Of a DNA stretch of 64,000 bases, positions 7,582 through 16,522 are shown piece by piece. Origin of the DNA: Galbibacter orientalis DSM 19592 (GTDB lineage: Bacteria; Bacteroidota; Bacteroidia; Flavobacteriales; Flavobacteriaceae); the NCBI RefSeq assembly GCF_000260115.1, contig NZ_JH651379.1, positions 3,250,240 to 3,314,239 on the forward strand, in the 5' to 3' direction. Position 1 is the stretch's first letter; every line of letters starts with the position of its first letter. The translations under genes were made by a program, and so were the position numbers. The notes under the pieces were generated by a model that worked only from the letters and a program-made list of their open reading frames with translations, was not told the origin of the DNA and did no database searches.

Positions 7582-9042
7582 TTATTTTTGTTTCTCCTCA
7601 ATTTCTTTTTTGGATTTGTAATCAAACAATCCTTTTTCTTTGATAAGTTCTGCAATACCTTTAGGGAGCATATGTTCCCATCCTTCTTCTCCTTCGGCAA
7701 TACTTTTAAGAACTTCTCTTGAAAAAATATCTAAAATAGAATCGTCGTAATCAAAAATATCAACAACTTTTCCGTTGTATTTAAAGAACTTATAAAGCTC
7801 TTTCATACGTGGATGTACTTTTAGGTTGTTGCTGGTAGTTGTTAAACCAGTTTCTTGATCGATCATAGGGTAGAGGTATACTTTTAAATCTTTGTAGAAG
7901 AGTTTACCAAAAGCCTCCAAAATTCCACCACTTAAATGTCGGTAGTATTTTTCGTCAAAAATATCCACTAAATTATTAACTCCCATAGTAAGAGCCATAC
8001 GTTCTTTAGTATATTCGGAGAAATACTCTACAAGTTTATAATATTCCTGGAAGTTTGAAATCATTACTGTCTGACCTAAAGAGCAAAGTAAACGCGCTCT
8101 ATCCATAAAGTCTTCTTCATCAATTTCTCCTTCAGCACGTAAGTTAGAAAGTGTAATTTCAAAAACCACAACGGTATTATCAATATCCACTTTGTTTTCC
8201 CTAATAAATATGTCGTACGATTTTTTGTACATGTCCATATTTACCATGGTAACAGGTCTAAAGCTACCACGCAGTGCTAAAATATTTTTTTTGTATAGAA
8301 TAGATGCTGGTAGAATGTTGTTTCCGTCAGGACCAAACATTACAGCATCGGTCATATTATTTTTAACAAGTTGTAAGCTCATTAAACGATTATCTACTTC
8401 TTCAAATCGTGGACCAGAAAAATTGATAGTATCAATTTCTATAGTATCATTATCGATATGATCGTATAGATATTTTAGTAATTTTTTTGGTTTATGATGC
8501 TTGTAAAAGGCTCCATATATAAGGTTCACACCAACAATCCCTAATGTTTCTTGTTGTAAACGAGCTTCGGTTTGCTTAAAACGAATGTGAAGCGCAATTT
8601 CATTATAATCTTCATTAGGATCTAATTGAAAACGAATTCCAAGCCAACCATGTCCTTTAAATTTCTTAGCAAAATCTATAGTAGCTACCGTATTTGCGTA
8701 GGAAAAAAATATTTTGTTTGGATTATCATCTCTTGGGATACGCTCTTCCATTAGGCGCATTTCATGAGACAGCATTTTCTTTAAGCGAGCTTCGGTTACA
8801 TACCTACCGTCATCTTCTATTCCGTAGATAGCATCACTAAAACTTTTGTCGTAAGCACTCATGGCTTTTGCAATTGTTCCAGAAGCACCTCCAGCTCTAA
8901 AAAAATGCCTTACAGTTTCTTGTCCAGCTCCAATTTCAGCAAATGTTCCGTAAATATCCTCATTCAGATTTATTCGTAACGCTTTGGATTTTAGCGATGG
9001 AACATTCTCAAAGTTCTTATCCCCTTTTAAAACTAATGTCAT
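7582..9042 (-). CDS. conserved Bacteroidota protein of unknown function (486 aa)
   Basis: A soluble 486-residue protein without signal peptide or membrane segments. Recognisable stretches are an early glycine-rich segment (RAGGASGTIAKAMSAYDK), FSYANTVATIDF and a C-terminal region with FKYNGKVVDIFDYDD and GWEHMLPKGIAELI. Close homologues are widespread in this phylum and have been given inconsistent names in databases, including nucleotide adenylyltransferase and TonB receptor, neither of which fits the motifs I can see. It is divergent from the MBL hydrolase with its own -7 box at 9062-9069. It is probably a cytoplasmic core enzyme. Confidence 0.75.
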   Translation of the reverse strand: MTLVLKGDKNFENVPSLKSKALRINLNEDIYGTFAEIGAGQETVRHFFRAGGASGTIAKAMSAYDKSFSDAIYGIEDDGRYVTEARLKKMLSHEMRLMEERIPRDDNPNKIFFSYANTVATIDFAKKFKGHGWLGIRFQLDPNEDYNEIALHIRFKQTEARLQQETLGIVGVNLIYGAFYKHHKPKKLLKYLYDHIDNDTIEIDTINFSGPRFEEVDNRLMSLQLVKNNMTDAVMFGPDGNNILPASILYKKNILALRGSFRPVTMVNMDMYKKSYDIFIRENKVDIDNTVVVFEITLSNLRAEGEIDEEDFMDRARLLCSLGQTVMISNFQEYYKLVEYFSEYTKERMALTMGVNNLVDIFDEKYYRHLSGGILEAFGKLFYKDLKVYLYPMIDQETGLTTTSNNLKVHPRMKELYKFFKYNGKVVDIFDYDDSILDIFSREVLKSIAEGEEGWEHMLPKGIAELIKEKGLFDYKSKKEIEEKQK

Positions 9043-9061
9043 TGCAGTTTTTTATTTACCG

Positions 9062-9069
9062 CAAAGTTA
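9062..9069 (-). promoter_or_regulatory. -7 promoter box for the 486-aa protein gene
   Basis: TAACTTTG on the minus strand matches TAnnTTTG, and transcription would start near 9055, about 13 nt before the ATG. A matching -33 TTTG was not found at the right distance. Confidence 0.4.
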
Positions 9070-9103
9070 AAAAGATTCATGAAGCTATTCAGAATATAAA
9101 TGA

Positions 9104-9111
9104 TAAATTTG
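9104..9111 (+). promoter_or_regulatory. -7 promoter box for the MBL hydrolase gene
   Basis: TAAATTTG matches TAnnTTTG, and the predicted start near 9118 leaves only about 10 nt before the TTG start codon of the MBL gene. It forms a compact divergent promoter region with 9062-9069. Confidence 0.4.
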
Positions 9112-9127
9112 ATAAAAAATTAGTGTT

Positions 9128-9892
9128 TTGAAGATTACCTTCCTCGGTACAGGAACATCACAAGGAATTCCAATTATAGGGAGCGATGACCCTGTTTCTA
9201 AAAGTAAAAACCCTAAAGACAAGCGTTTAAGGGTTTCTGTTATGATAGAATGGGACTCCAACTGCTATATTATTGATTGTGGACCAGATTTTAGACAGCA
9301 AATGTTAGCGCATGATGTTAAAAAAATTGATGGGATTTTATTTACACATGAACATGCAGACCATATTATGGGACTTGACGATATTCGTCCTTTCTTTTTT
9401 AGACAAGGAGATATTCCTATTTATGCCCATCCAAGAGTATTGAAATCTTTAAAAATTAAATTTGATTATATTTTTACTACGGAAGATCGATATCCTGGAG
9501 CTCCGGCGGTAAGAGAAAATATAATTGAAAATAACAAGCCTATTAGATTAGAAAATTTAAATGTTATTCCAATTAATGCTTTTCATAATAGATTACAAGT
9601 TTTTGGATTTAGATTTGATAAATTTGCATACCTCACAGATGTTAAAAGTATCGATACAGAAGAAATTGAAAAATTAAAAGGAGTAGAGGTGTTGGTAATA
9701 AATGCATTGCGTAAAGAAAAACATCATTCGCATTTTAATATAGAAGAAGCTTTAGAATTTATAGCCCAAGTGGCTCCTAAAAAAGCATATCTTACTCATA
9801 TTAGTCCGATGTTAGGCTTTCATGAGGAAGCGCAAGCAGAATTGCCGCCAAATGTTTACATTGCTTATGATAACCTAATTATTGAACTATAA
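9128..9892 (+). CDS. MBL-fold metallo-hydrolase (PhnP / RNase Z-like)
   Basis: A 254-residue metallo-beta-lactamase-fold enzyme, most like the PhnP/RNase Z-like group that hydrolyses phosphodiesters such as cyclic nucleotides. It shows FLGTGTSQGIP, the metal motif FTHEHADHIMGLDD, a later ligand His in NAFHNR, LTDVKS and the C-terminal THISPMLG. The start is TTG: the conserved MKITFLGTGTSQG begins there and no ATG precedes it, and the promoter box is only about 17 nt upstream. It is followed after 18 nt by a small membrane-anchored protein, probably in the same transcript. The substrate is unknown. Confidence 0.85.
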   Translation: MKITFLGTGTSQGIPIIGSDDPVSKSKNPKDKRLRVSVMIEWDSNCYIIDCGPDFRQQMLAHDVKKIDGILFTHEHADHIMGLDDIRPFFFRQGDIPIYAHPRVLKSLKIKFDYIFTTEDRYPGAPAVRENIIENNKPIRLENLNVIPINAFHNRLQVFGFRFDKFAYLTDVKSIDTEEIEKLKGVEVLVINALRKEKHHSHFNIEEALEFIAQVAPKKAYLTHISPMLGFHEEAQAELPPNVYIAYDNLIIEL

Positions 9893-9910
9893 AATTAAAT
9901 ACCCCACTTT

Positions 9911-10405
9911 ATGAGACGTAATATTTTTATGTATCTTTTCTTCTTTGCTGTACTTTATATTGTATACCAGTATGTAAGTGCGAAGAAGTATTTTGAAGTT
10001 GAAACTGTTAAGATAGAAAACTTAAAAGAAGAAAATTCAAAGCTTGAAGATTCAATAAAAAATCTATCTTTAGATAAATTAGATTTACAATATTTTTCTT
10101 TGGAGAATAATGATGATGCTTTGGCATATTATGATGATTTAAAACTTGAAAGACCATCTAGATACATTGCCGATAAGTTGTTAGAAACAAATGAGCAGAA
10201 AGGTAACAACCCATTAGTTCCATATGATGGAATGTCTGGGGCTCCAATGAAAATTAATAAGATTAAAGTGTTAAATCATAAATGGATTATTGCCGATTTT
10301 TCTGACGGAAAGTACTGGGGTGAACTGTTTATAAAATACGAACTTAAAGAAGATATGGGCGTAGATTTTACTTTATTAGATCATTTATTATATACTAGAA
10401 GTTAA
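9911..10405 (+). CDS. membrane-anchored protein of unknown function
   Basis: A 164-residue protein with an N-terminal membrane helix (IFMYLFFFAVLYIVYQYV), a short Glu/Lys/Leu-rich coiled coil around residues 30-55, and a globular C-terminal part ending with DFSDGKYWGELFIKYEL. It is likely anchored in the inner membrane with the globular part outside. It lies 18 nt after the MBL gene and 6 nt before terC, so the three probably form one operon. I recognise it only as a conserved flavobacterial hypothetical. Confidence 0.7.
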   Translation: MRRNIFMYLFFFAVLYIVYQYVSAKKYFEVETVKIENLKEENSKLEDSIKNLSLDKLDLQYFSLENNDDALAYYDDLKLERPSRYIADKLLETNEQKGNNPLVPYDGMSGAPMKINKIKVLNHKWIIADFSDGKYWGELFIKYELKEDMGVDFTLLDHLLYTRS

Positions 10406-10411
10406 TATATT

Positions 10412-11359
10412 ATGATAGTTTGGATATCGTTTATTGTTCTGATTGTAATTTTCCTAGCCTTAGATTTAGGAGTTTTCAATAAAAATCCACATGAAATTAC
10501 TAATAAAGAAGCAAGTGTGTGGACTGCTATATGGGTAAGTACAGCATTGCTTTTTTCTTTAGTAGTATTTTTTATATTTAAGCATGATTGGGTAGATAAT
10601 GTAGATAATCTTACTCCTACAAGCGCTTTAATGAAATATATTACAGGATATTTAATAGAGTTATCCTTGAGTGTAGATAATATATTTGTTATAGCAGTTA
10701 TATTTACTTCTTTTAAAATACCAAAAATATATCAACACAGAGTATTGTTTTGGGGGATTATTGGAGCGATTGTTTTTAGAGCTTTAATGATATTATTCGG
10801 AGTATTTTTAATCAAGAAATTTGATTGGATAATCTATGTGTTTGGTGTATTTTTAATTTATACTGCTATAAAATTAGCGATAGAAAAAGAGGATGATGCT
10901 TATGACCCAAGAAACTCTTTTGTTTATAAAACCATCAGAAAAATTATTCCTGTAACAACCCACATGAATAGTGAGCATTTTTTTATAAGAAAAAAACATC
11001 TGCTTGTAGCTACCCCATTATTTATTGCGCTTATTATTATAGAATTTACAGATATTCTTTTTGCATTAGATAGTATACCAGCAATTTTAGCCATAACTTC
11101 AGATCCTTTTTTGGTGTTTAGTTCCAATATCATGGCAATTTTAGGTTTACGGTCTATGTATTTCTTTTTAGCAAATATGTTGGAGCGTTTTGGGTACTTA
11201 AAATATAGTTTGGTTGTTATTTTAAGTTTTGTAGGGGTTAAAATGATCTTATCTCATCATGTGGAAATTCCAGAATGGCTATCTCTTACAGTAATTGGAG
11301 CTTCATTAGGAGCTGGAATTTGGTTTTCATTACACAAAGAAAAAAAGGAAAAGATTTAA
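10412..11359 (+). CDS. TerC-family integral membrane protein (Alx-like)
   Basis: A 315-residue inner-membrane protein with about nine helices. The two hallmark segments are ELSLSVDNIFVIAVIF and IEFTDILFALDSIPAILAIT, whose acidic residues inside the membrane are thought to bind metal. In the family, such proteins export manganese or calcium, and some are tied to tellurite resistance and alkaline pH response. No ter genes lie nearby, so the Alx-type manganese role is more likely. It is the last gene of a probable three-gene operon. Confidence 0.85.
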   Translation: MIVWISFIVLIVIFLALDLGVFNKNPHEITNKEASVWTAIWVSTALLFSLVVFFIFKHDWVDNVDNLTPTSALMKYITGYLIELSLSVDNIFVIAVIFTSFKIPKIYQHRVLFWGIIGAIVFRALMILFGVFLIKKFDWIIYVFGVFLIYTAIKLAIEKEDDAYDPRNSFVYKTIRKIIPVTTHMNSEHFFIRKKHLLVATPLFIALIIIEFTDILFALDSIPAILAITSDPFLVFSSNIMAILGLRSMYFFLANMLERFGYLKYSLVVILSFVGVKMILSHHVEIPEWLSLTVIGASLGAGIWFSLHKEKKEKI

Positions 11360-11588
11360 TCCGTCATAGAAGGTTTTATTACCTAAAGCTTGTCCTGTCT
11401 TGAGTTTATCGGTTTGGCTATGAACAGTACGGGAGCAAACTAGCACTTACTTTCCGCCACGCACTTAGCAAAACCTTTGGGTTTTGTTTTTTCTTTTTTT
11501 TCTGGACAAAGCAAAATTCCAAAGATTTTGCGGACATCATAAAAATACACAAACCATTCGATTAAGCCCGAAGCCCGTATTGTTTATA

Positions 11589-11764
11589 GGTTGTGTGCCT
11601 GTTGCACAAGCCATTAATTTTATAAAAAAAATAGGATTATGCTGATTTTTAATAATAGGTAAATTTTTGTTTTCTAAGCATATGTCATTTTCAAGAACTG
11701 GTTTTAATTAGAAATTTGGTTAAAAAAAAAGCTTGTGCAACAGCCACTTGTGTTGTACACAGGC
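11589..11764. repeat. inverted repeats with GTTGCACAAGC core flanking 120 bp
   Basis: CTGTTGCACAAGCC at 11599-11612 is repeated in inverted form as GCTTGTGCAACAG at 11731-11743, with related GTTGTGTGC / TTGTGTTGTACACAGGC tails outside. A third related piece, GCTTGTGTGCAACA, lies at 12488-12501 beyond the next gene. The rest of the 11360-11767 gap holds a fragment resembling family A (11372-11412) and no ORF. This could be a small non-autonomous element or cassette boundary. Confidence 0.45.
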
Positions 11765-11767
11765 TTT

Positions 11768-12484
11768 TTAAATGGTGTTATTTATTATCAAATATTTTTT
11801 ACCCATGTATTTACTAAAAAGAAGGATTATTTTTTCCCCATTATCCAAATATGATTTTTGCTCGTATTTGCCAGATATTTGTTCGTCTACAATTTTTTCA
11901 TAATTAGTCTCCTCAAGTTTAACTTCAAAAAGCGTTATTGGATTTCCATTTTTCAGCATAGCCCGTATAGAATTGTTCCAAACATTTTTATCGTAATAAG
12001 AATTGTCAACGAATATGTCTTTAAAGGTGTCTTTTTCATATTGGTTATATTCTAGAAAAATGTATTTTATTTCATGAAAGCTTAAGATTTTCTTTCCAAA
12101 AAAATTTCTAATCTCTATTTGTTTCTTTGATTTGCTTAAGTGCAAAATAACGTTGTTTTTAAAAAAAACATCTATAGACATATCGCTTATACTAAGCCTT
12201 TTATCCAAAAAATTCAGTCTTCTTGGTAAATCCATATCGGCTGGAATATCCTCAAGTTGTGCCTGCTTAAGTATTCTATTTCTTAAAATGGTTTTTCGAA
12301 AATGTTTAATTAAATCATAACAGAAATACACTAAACCTGCTAGCAGAACCAAATGAAGAAAGCCAAGTTTTTCAAATAAATTATCAAAAGTTATTTTCTC
12401 ATAATAAACTGTAAATATTAGGAGTGCAACTAACGGAAGAATTCGAAATAGAAATCGATTTAATATTATTCTGGTGACATTCAT
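11768..12484 (-). CDS. hypothetical membrane protein
   Basis: A 238-residue protein with two N-terminal membrane helices (residues about 13-26 and 40-57) and a cytoplasmic part with a basic stretch (KHFRKTILRNRILKQ). The remainder alternates charged and hydrophobic strands, resembling the small PH-like membrane proteins found in accessory regions. I do not recognise a family. It is very AT-rich and is framed on both sides by related GTGCAACA repeat pieces, which suggests it was acquired as a unit. Its stop lies directly against the inner repeat. Confidence 0.6.
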   Translation of the reverse strand: MNVTRIILNRFLFRILPLVALLIFTVYYEKITFDNLFEKLGFLHLVLLAGLVYFCYDLIKHFRKTILRNRILKQAQLEDIPADMDLPRRLNFLDKRLSISDMSIDVFFKNNVILHLSKSKKQIEIRNFFGKKILSFHEIKYIFLEYNQYEKDTFKDIFVDNSYYDKNVWNNSIRAMLKNGNPITLFEVKLEETNYEKIVDEQISGKYEQKSYLDNGEKIILLFSKYMGKKYLIINNTI

Positions 12485-12499
12485 TTAGCTTGTGTGCAA

Positions 12500-12576
12500 C
12501 AAAGGGCTCTGCATCGAAATAAGTTACGTTTATATTTTTTTGTATACCTCGTGGGCTTGCCCCGAGGTAATTGATT
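12500..12576 (+). repeat. intergenic repeat family A, copy 2 (5'-truncated)
   Basis: The 3' two thirds of family A: GGGCTCTGCATCGAAATAAG, then CCTCGTGGGCTTGCCCCGAGG and TAATTGATT. The last block is a near-perfect 5-bp stem around GGGCTTGCC. It ends exactly at the stop codon of the YitT-type gene. Confidence 0.65.
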
Positions 12577-13563
12577 TTAAGATTTAATCTTTGTAAGAGG
12601 TTTTTTCTTAATCATTCCTCCTTTGGTATCCTTAACCGAATTCATAATAATAAATGCTTTTTTGTCAATCTTATCAATTTCAGTTTTAAGAGTAGACATT
12701 TCCAATCGTGTTATAACTGTATATACAATATCAATATTATTTAGTGGAGAATTGTCCACAGAAAAACCTCTTTGACCTTTGTAAATAGTACAGCCTCTTC
12801 CCATTTTATGGATAATAGTTTTACGTACCTCCTCATGCTTTTCTGAAATAATAGTAACGCCAATAAACTCCTCAATACCATCAATAACAAAATCTACTGT
12901 TTTAGAGGCAGAGAAATAGGTAAGAATAGCGTACAAAGCAATTTCTGTAGATAAAATATAGGCAGCCGTCATAAAAATAAATACATTAAAAAGCATAATA
13001 ACATTTCCTACGGTTAAACTAGATTTCCTACTAATGTAAATAGCTAGAACTTCTGTACCGTCAATAATGGCACCTCCACGGATTGCCATTCCGATTCCGA
13101 GTCCCAAAAAGAAACCACCAAAAGCTGCTATTAGGATTTTATCATCGGTAATGGTAGGAAAAGGAATATAATGAACAGCAAATGCAAGTAGTAAAATTCC
13201 AACAGCACTATTAATTGCAAATCTTTTACTAATAGCAATATATGCTAGAATTACAAAAGGTAAGTTAAGGGTAAAAATTAATATAGAAAGCGGTAGTTCT
13301 GTTAGCTCTCTTACTATTAAGGAAATCCCCGTTACCCCTCCGTCAATAAATGAACTTGGTAACAAAAAGCCTTTAAGTCCAAAAGAGGCAGATAAAACTC
13401 CTATTAAAAGATAAATAATATCATGAATTTCATGAGTAATTTCAACCTCTAAGTCGTTTACCTGTTTTCTAAAACTCTGCTCACTTTGATAATCTGTATG
13501 TGCTGTTTTTCGATATTTCTTTCGAACGGTATCAACAACTATTTTTCTAAAAAATGTATTCAT
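12577..13563 (-). CDS. YitT-family membrane protein (DUF161 + DUF2179)
   Basis: A 328-residue protein with five or six membrane helices after a charged N-terminus, showing the family hallmarks LLPSSFIDGGVTGISLIV and GGAIIDGTEVLAIYISRKSSLTVG. A C-terminal cytoplasmic DUF2179 domain follows (GRGCTIYKGQRGFS, TVITRLE). The transported substrate, if any, is unknown. The start is the first Met; the 65-residue N-terminal extension before the first helix is typical for flavobacterial members. It is a single gene whose stop abuts a family A repeat. Confidence 0.85.
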   Translation of the reverse strand: MNTFFRKIVVDTVRKKYRKTAHTDYQSEQSFRKQVNDLEVEITHEIHDIIYLLIGVLSASFGLKGFLLPSSFIDGGVTGISLIVRELTELPLSILIFTLNLPFVILAYIAISKRFAINSAVGILLLAFAVHYIPFPTITDDKILIAAFGGFFLGLGIGMAIRGGAIIDGTEVLAIYISRKSSLTVGNVIMLFNVFIFMTAAYILSTEIALYAILTYFSASKTVDFVIDGIEEFIGVTIISEKHEEVRKTIIHKMGRGCTIYKGQRGFSVDNSPLNNIDIVYTVITRLEMSTLKTEIDKIDKKAFIIMNSVKDTKGGMIKKKPLTKIKS

Positions 13564-13797
13564 GCAATTTGAAATTTACTCGATAATTGAGATTTAATGT
13601 TTAGAGGCAGTCTCCATGAATAAAGATATATATTTTGAGTAACTCCCAATTTATTTTTCATCTAAAATCTTATATAAAATAATTTTTAACAGCTATTTTC
13701 TGATTTGAGGCTCTCCAGATGATTAAGATTCTACAGTAAATAAAATAGCAAATGAGATTAAAGCATTATATAGATGAATTTTTGGGGTTTATTTAAT

Positions 13798-13805
13798 TAT
13801 ATTTG
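13798..13805 (+). promoter_or_regulatory. -7 promoter box of ychF
   Basis: TATATTTG followed by C matches the phylum -7 consensus, with the ATG of ychF 26 nt downstream. No well-spaced -33 TTTG was found. The rest of the 13564-13831 gap shows nothing recognisable. Confidence 0.5.
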
Positions 13806-13831
13806 CACTCGAAAATTTCAAAATACAACGC

Positions 13832-14923
13832 ATGAAAGCTGGAATAGTAGGATTACCTAATGTAGGAAAATCAACTTTGTTTAATTGTTTATCTAATGCA
13901 AAAGCACAGAGTGCTAATTTCCCATTCTGTACTATAGAACCAAATTTAGGAGTAGTAAACGTTCCTGATAATAGATTACAGAAATTAGAGTCTTTAGTAG
14001 ACCCAGAGCGTGTATTGCCTGCAACAGTTGAAATTGTAGATATTGCAGGATTGGTTAAAGGAGCTAGTAAAGGAGAAGGTTTAGGAAATCAGTTTTTAGG
14101 AAACATTAGAGAGTGTAATGCTATTATTCATGTGCTTCGTTGTTTTGAAGACGATAATATTGTTCATGTAGATGGAAATGTAAATCCTATTCGAGATAAA
14201 GAAACAATCGATATTGAACTTCAGCTTAAAGACCTTGAAACTGTAGATAAACGTTTAGAAAAAGTAAAAAGAGCTGCAAAAACTGGAGATAAAGATGCAA
14301 AGACGGAAGAGGCTTTGTTACTTCGTTTTAAAACAGCCTTAGAGAGTGGGATTTCTGCTCGTGCAGTAGAAGTTACTGAGGAAGAAGAAGATTTTATGAA
14401 AGGATTCCAGCTGCTTACTGCAAAGCCAATTCTATATGTATGTAATGTGGATGAAGCTGCTGCTAAAGATGGAAATGCTTTGGTGGAAAAAGTAAAAGAA
14501 GCTGTTAAAGAAGAAAATGCTGAAATTATTGTTTTGGCTGTTGGAATTGAAGCAGATATTGCAGAGTTAGAAGACTTTGAAGAGCGACAAATGTTTTTAG
14601 CAGATATAGGTTTGGAAGAGCCTGGTGCTTCAAAACTAATTCGTGCTGCCTATAAATTATTGAATTTGCAAACGTATTTTACTGCAGGAGTTAAAGAAGT
14701 TAGAGCTTGGACAATTCCTGTAGGTGCTACTGCGCCTCAGGCCGCTGGCGTTATTCATACCGATTTTGAAAAAGGATTTATTCGAGCGGAAGTGATTGCA
14801 TATAATGATTATGTAAATTATGGAAGTGAAGGAAAAGTAAAAGAAGCAGGAAAAATGAGAGTAGAAGGGAAGGAATATATTGTTAAAGATGGAGATGTAA
14901 TGCATTTCCGTTTTAATGTATAA
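13832..14923 (+). CDS. ychF: redox-regulated ATPase / Obg-like YchF
   Basis: An Obg-family P-loop protein (363 aa) that binds ribosomes and prefers ATP over GTP. The P loop GLPNVGKST is near residue 6, switch [12 protein letters not shown] follows, then a coiled coil (residues about 130-180) and the C-terminal TGS domain starting at [28 protein letters not shown]. The length and all motifs are normal. It is single, with its own promoter, and ends before a family B repeat cluster. It acts in the cytoplasm. Confidence 0.95.
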   Translation: MKAGIVGLPNVGKSTLFNCLSNAKAQSANFPFCTIEPNLGVVNVPDNRLQKLESLVDPERVLPATVEIVDIAGLVKGASKGEGLGNQFLGNIRECNAIIHVLRCFEDDNIVHVDGNVNPIRDKETIDIELQLKDLETVDKRLEKVKRAAKTGDKDAKTEEALLLRFKTALESGISARAVEVTEEEEDFMKGFQLLTAKPILYVCNVDEAAAKDGNALVEKVKEAVKEENAEIIVLAVGIEADIAELEDFEERQMFLADIGLEEPGASKLIRAAYKLLNLQTYFTAGVKEVRAWTIPVGATAPQAAGVIHTDFEKGFIRAEVIAYNDYVNYGSEGKVKEAGKMRVEGKEYIVKDGDVMHFRFNV

Positions 14924-14950
14924 TTTCTTTGCTGAATAATATTTTAAATG

Positions 14951-15119
14951 GCTGTCTAAAAAGTAATTAAACTCTAAATGTCATCCTGAGCTTGTCGAAG
15001 GATTTTTTTGAATGTTAGTTGTTTAAAACTTCGACAAGCTCAGTTTGACAGCCAGTTGAGCTCAGTTTGATAGCTGGTTGAGCTCAGTTTGATAGCTGGT
15101 TGAGCTCAGTTTGACAACC
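14951..15119. repeat. repeat family B, copy 2, with 22-bp tandem units
   Basis: It opens with GGCTGTCTAAAAAGTAATTA and TCATCCTGAGCTTGTCGAAG, then the inverse arm CTTCGACAAGCTCAGTTTGACA. That 22-bp arm is followed by three further 22-bp tandem units (15051-15072, 15073-15094, 15095-15116) of GCTGGTTGAGCTCAGTTTGA type. The tandem growth on one arm is not seen in the other copies. It has no coding potential. Confidence 0.75.
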
Positions 15120-15245
15120 ATGAATTCCTTTTCAGATAGTCTTTTTTTGTTCTTTCTTATACAAATACTGTTGCCATCCAAACTTGAATTTCTTATATTT
15201 TATTTTAGATTTGTGATTGGAGAATTAGATAAATAATTGATTTGA

Positions 15246-15608
15246 ATGTTTGTAATTAGTAAACGAAATAGCGGACTCTATAAATTTGTATTTACCAATC
15301 GAAAAGGAAAAACTATTTTTACTAGTATTAGTTGCAAGAGAAAAACGGATTGTGAAAAAATGATAAAAGGAATCCGAGAGAACATCCAGTTTTTTACATT
15401 CAGAAAAAAAAGTACGCCTTCGGGGAAGCATTATTTTAGACTTTCTTCTGGCGGGTTGGTAATTGCTACAAGTCGTAAATACTCTACTAAATTAATGCTA
15501 GAAAAGGGAATTAATGAAATATTGAAATATGTTCCTGAGGCAGAATTTTTAGATTTTTCTGAAGACGAACCTATTTTTGCTGATGCTGAGGAAGTATTTG
15601 GGAACTAA
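15246..15608 (+). CDS. YegP / DUF1508 family protein
   Basis: A 120-residue cytoplasmic protein built from two copies of the DUF1508 fold: FVISKRNSGLYKFVFTNRKGKTIFTS...CEKMIKGIREN, and a second half KSTPSGKHYFRLSSGGLVIATSRKYSTKLMLEKGI. An acidic tail ends the protein. The fold is of a dimeric stress-associated type; no activity is established. It converges on miaA with a 4-bp overlap of coding ends (15605-15608). Confidence 0.85.
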   Translation: MFVISKRNSGLYKFVFTNRKGKTIFTSISCKRKTDCEKMIKGIRENIQFFTFRKKSTPSGKHYFRLSSGGLVIATSRKYSTKLMLEKGINEILKYVPEAEFLDFSEDEPIFADAEEVFGN

Positions 15609-16522
15609 TTCTTTTCCTTAATAACAGCTTTAACCTTGTCTATTATATTTTGTTTATCGGCTTTGTAATCAAACCATAAAATTGAATCGTCTTTTCTTAG
15701 CCATGTGAGTTGGCGTTTGGCAAATCTACGTGTGTTTTTCTTGATTTCTGAAACAGCAAAATCGAGAGAGCAGCTTCCATCAAAATATTCGAACAGCTCT
15801 CTGTAGCCAACCGTTTGTAAAGCATTTAAGTGTTTATAAGGGAATACAGTTTTTGCTTCTTCTAGTAATCCGTTTTCCATCATAAGGTCAACCCGTAGAT
15901 TTATCCGATTGTAAATAATTTCACGATCGGCAGTCAATCCAACTTTAATGGTTTTAAATGAGCGCTTATTTTTTCCTTGATTAAGAAAAGAAGAATAGGG
16001 TTTCCCAGTTCCGATACAAATCTCTAAAGCTCTAATAATTCGATGCGGATTGTTTATATCGATGTTTTTATAGTGAACCGGATCTAATTTTTCTAATTGT
16101 TGTTGAAGTGTCTCTATTCCATTTTCTTCTAATGTAGCATTTAATTGTTCTCTAATTTCAGGACTTACATTTGGGAAATTATCTAGCCCTTCAATAACTG
16201 CATTGTTATATAGTCCACTCCCGCCAGCCATGATTACTAGATCATGTTTCTGGTAAAGTTGTTCTAAGAGCGCAATAGCATCTCTTTCAAAATCGCCAAC
16301 CGAATATGCTTCGGTAATACTTTTATGTTGAATAAAATGGTGTTTTGCTTGCGCTAATTCTTCAGGTTCTGGTACAGCAGTTCCTATGGTTGTTTCTTTA
16401 AAAAATTGTCGAGAATCCGAAGAAATAATTTCAGTAGCAAATTCATTAGCTAATTTTATAGCTAAGGCAGTTTTTCCAATTGCAGTTGGGCCAACAACGG
16501 TTATGAGGTATTTAGTGTTCAT
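15605..16522 (-). CDS. miaA: tRNA dimethylallyltransferase
   Basis: Transfers a dimethylallyl group to N6 of A37 in tRNAs reading UNN codons, stabilising codon pairing. At 305 aa it carries the P loop GPTAIGKTALA, SSDSRQFFKETTIGTA (substrate tunnel), GGSGLYNNAVIEG and the C-terminal RRFAKRQLTWLRKD RNA-binding motif. The length is normal. Its first codons overlap the end of the channel gene by 11 bp, so it is translated as the last gene of the minus-strand block that includes the exonuclease and channel. Confidence 0.95.
   Translation of the reverse strand: MNTKYLITVVGPTAIGKTALAIKLANEFATEIISSDSRQFFKETTIGTAVPEPEELAQAKHHFIQHKSITEAYSVGDFERDAIALLEQLYQKHDLVIMAGGSGLYNNAVIEGLDNFPNVSPEIREQLNATLEENGIETLQQQLEKLDPVHYKNIDINNPHRIIRALEICIGTGKPYSSFLNQGKNKRSFKTIKVGLTADREIIYNRINLRVDLMMENGLLEEAKTVFPYKHLNALQTVGYRELFEYFDGSCSLDFAVSEIKKNTRRFAKRQLTWLRKDDSILWFDYKADKQNIIDKVKAVIKEKN

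Noticed and set aside
11589-12505. Considered as an integron with attC sites
   Set aside because: The pieces do not show the RYYYAAC/GTTRRRY core pair and no integrase is near; only a looser cassette-like description is supported.
14657-14905. 82-codon minus-strand reading frame opposite ychF
   Set aside because: Antisense to the conserved TGS domain of ychF, with no motif of its own.
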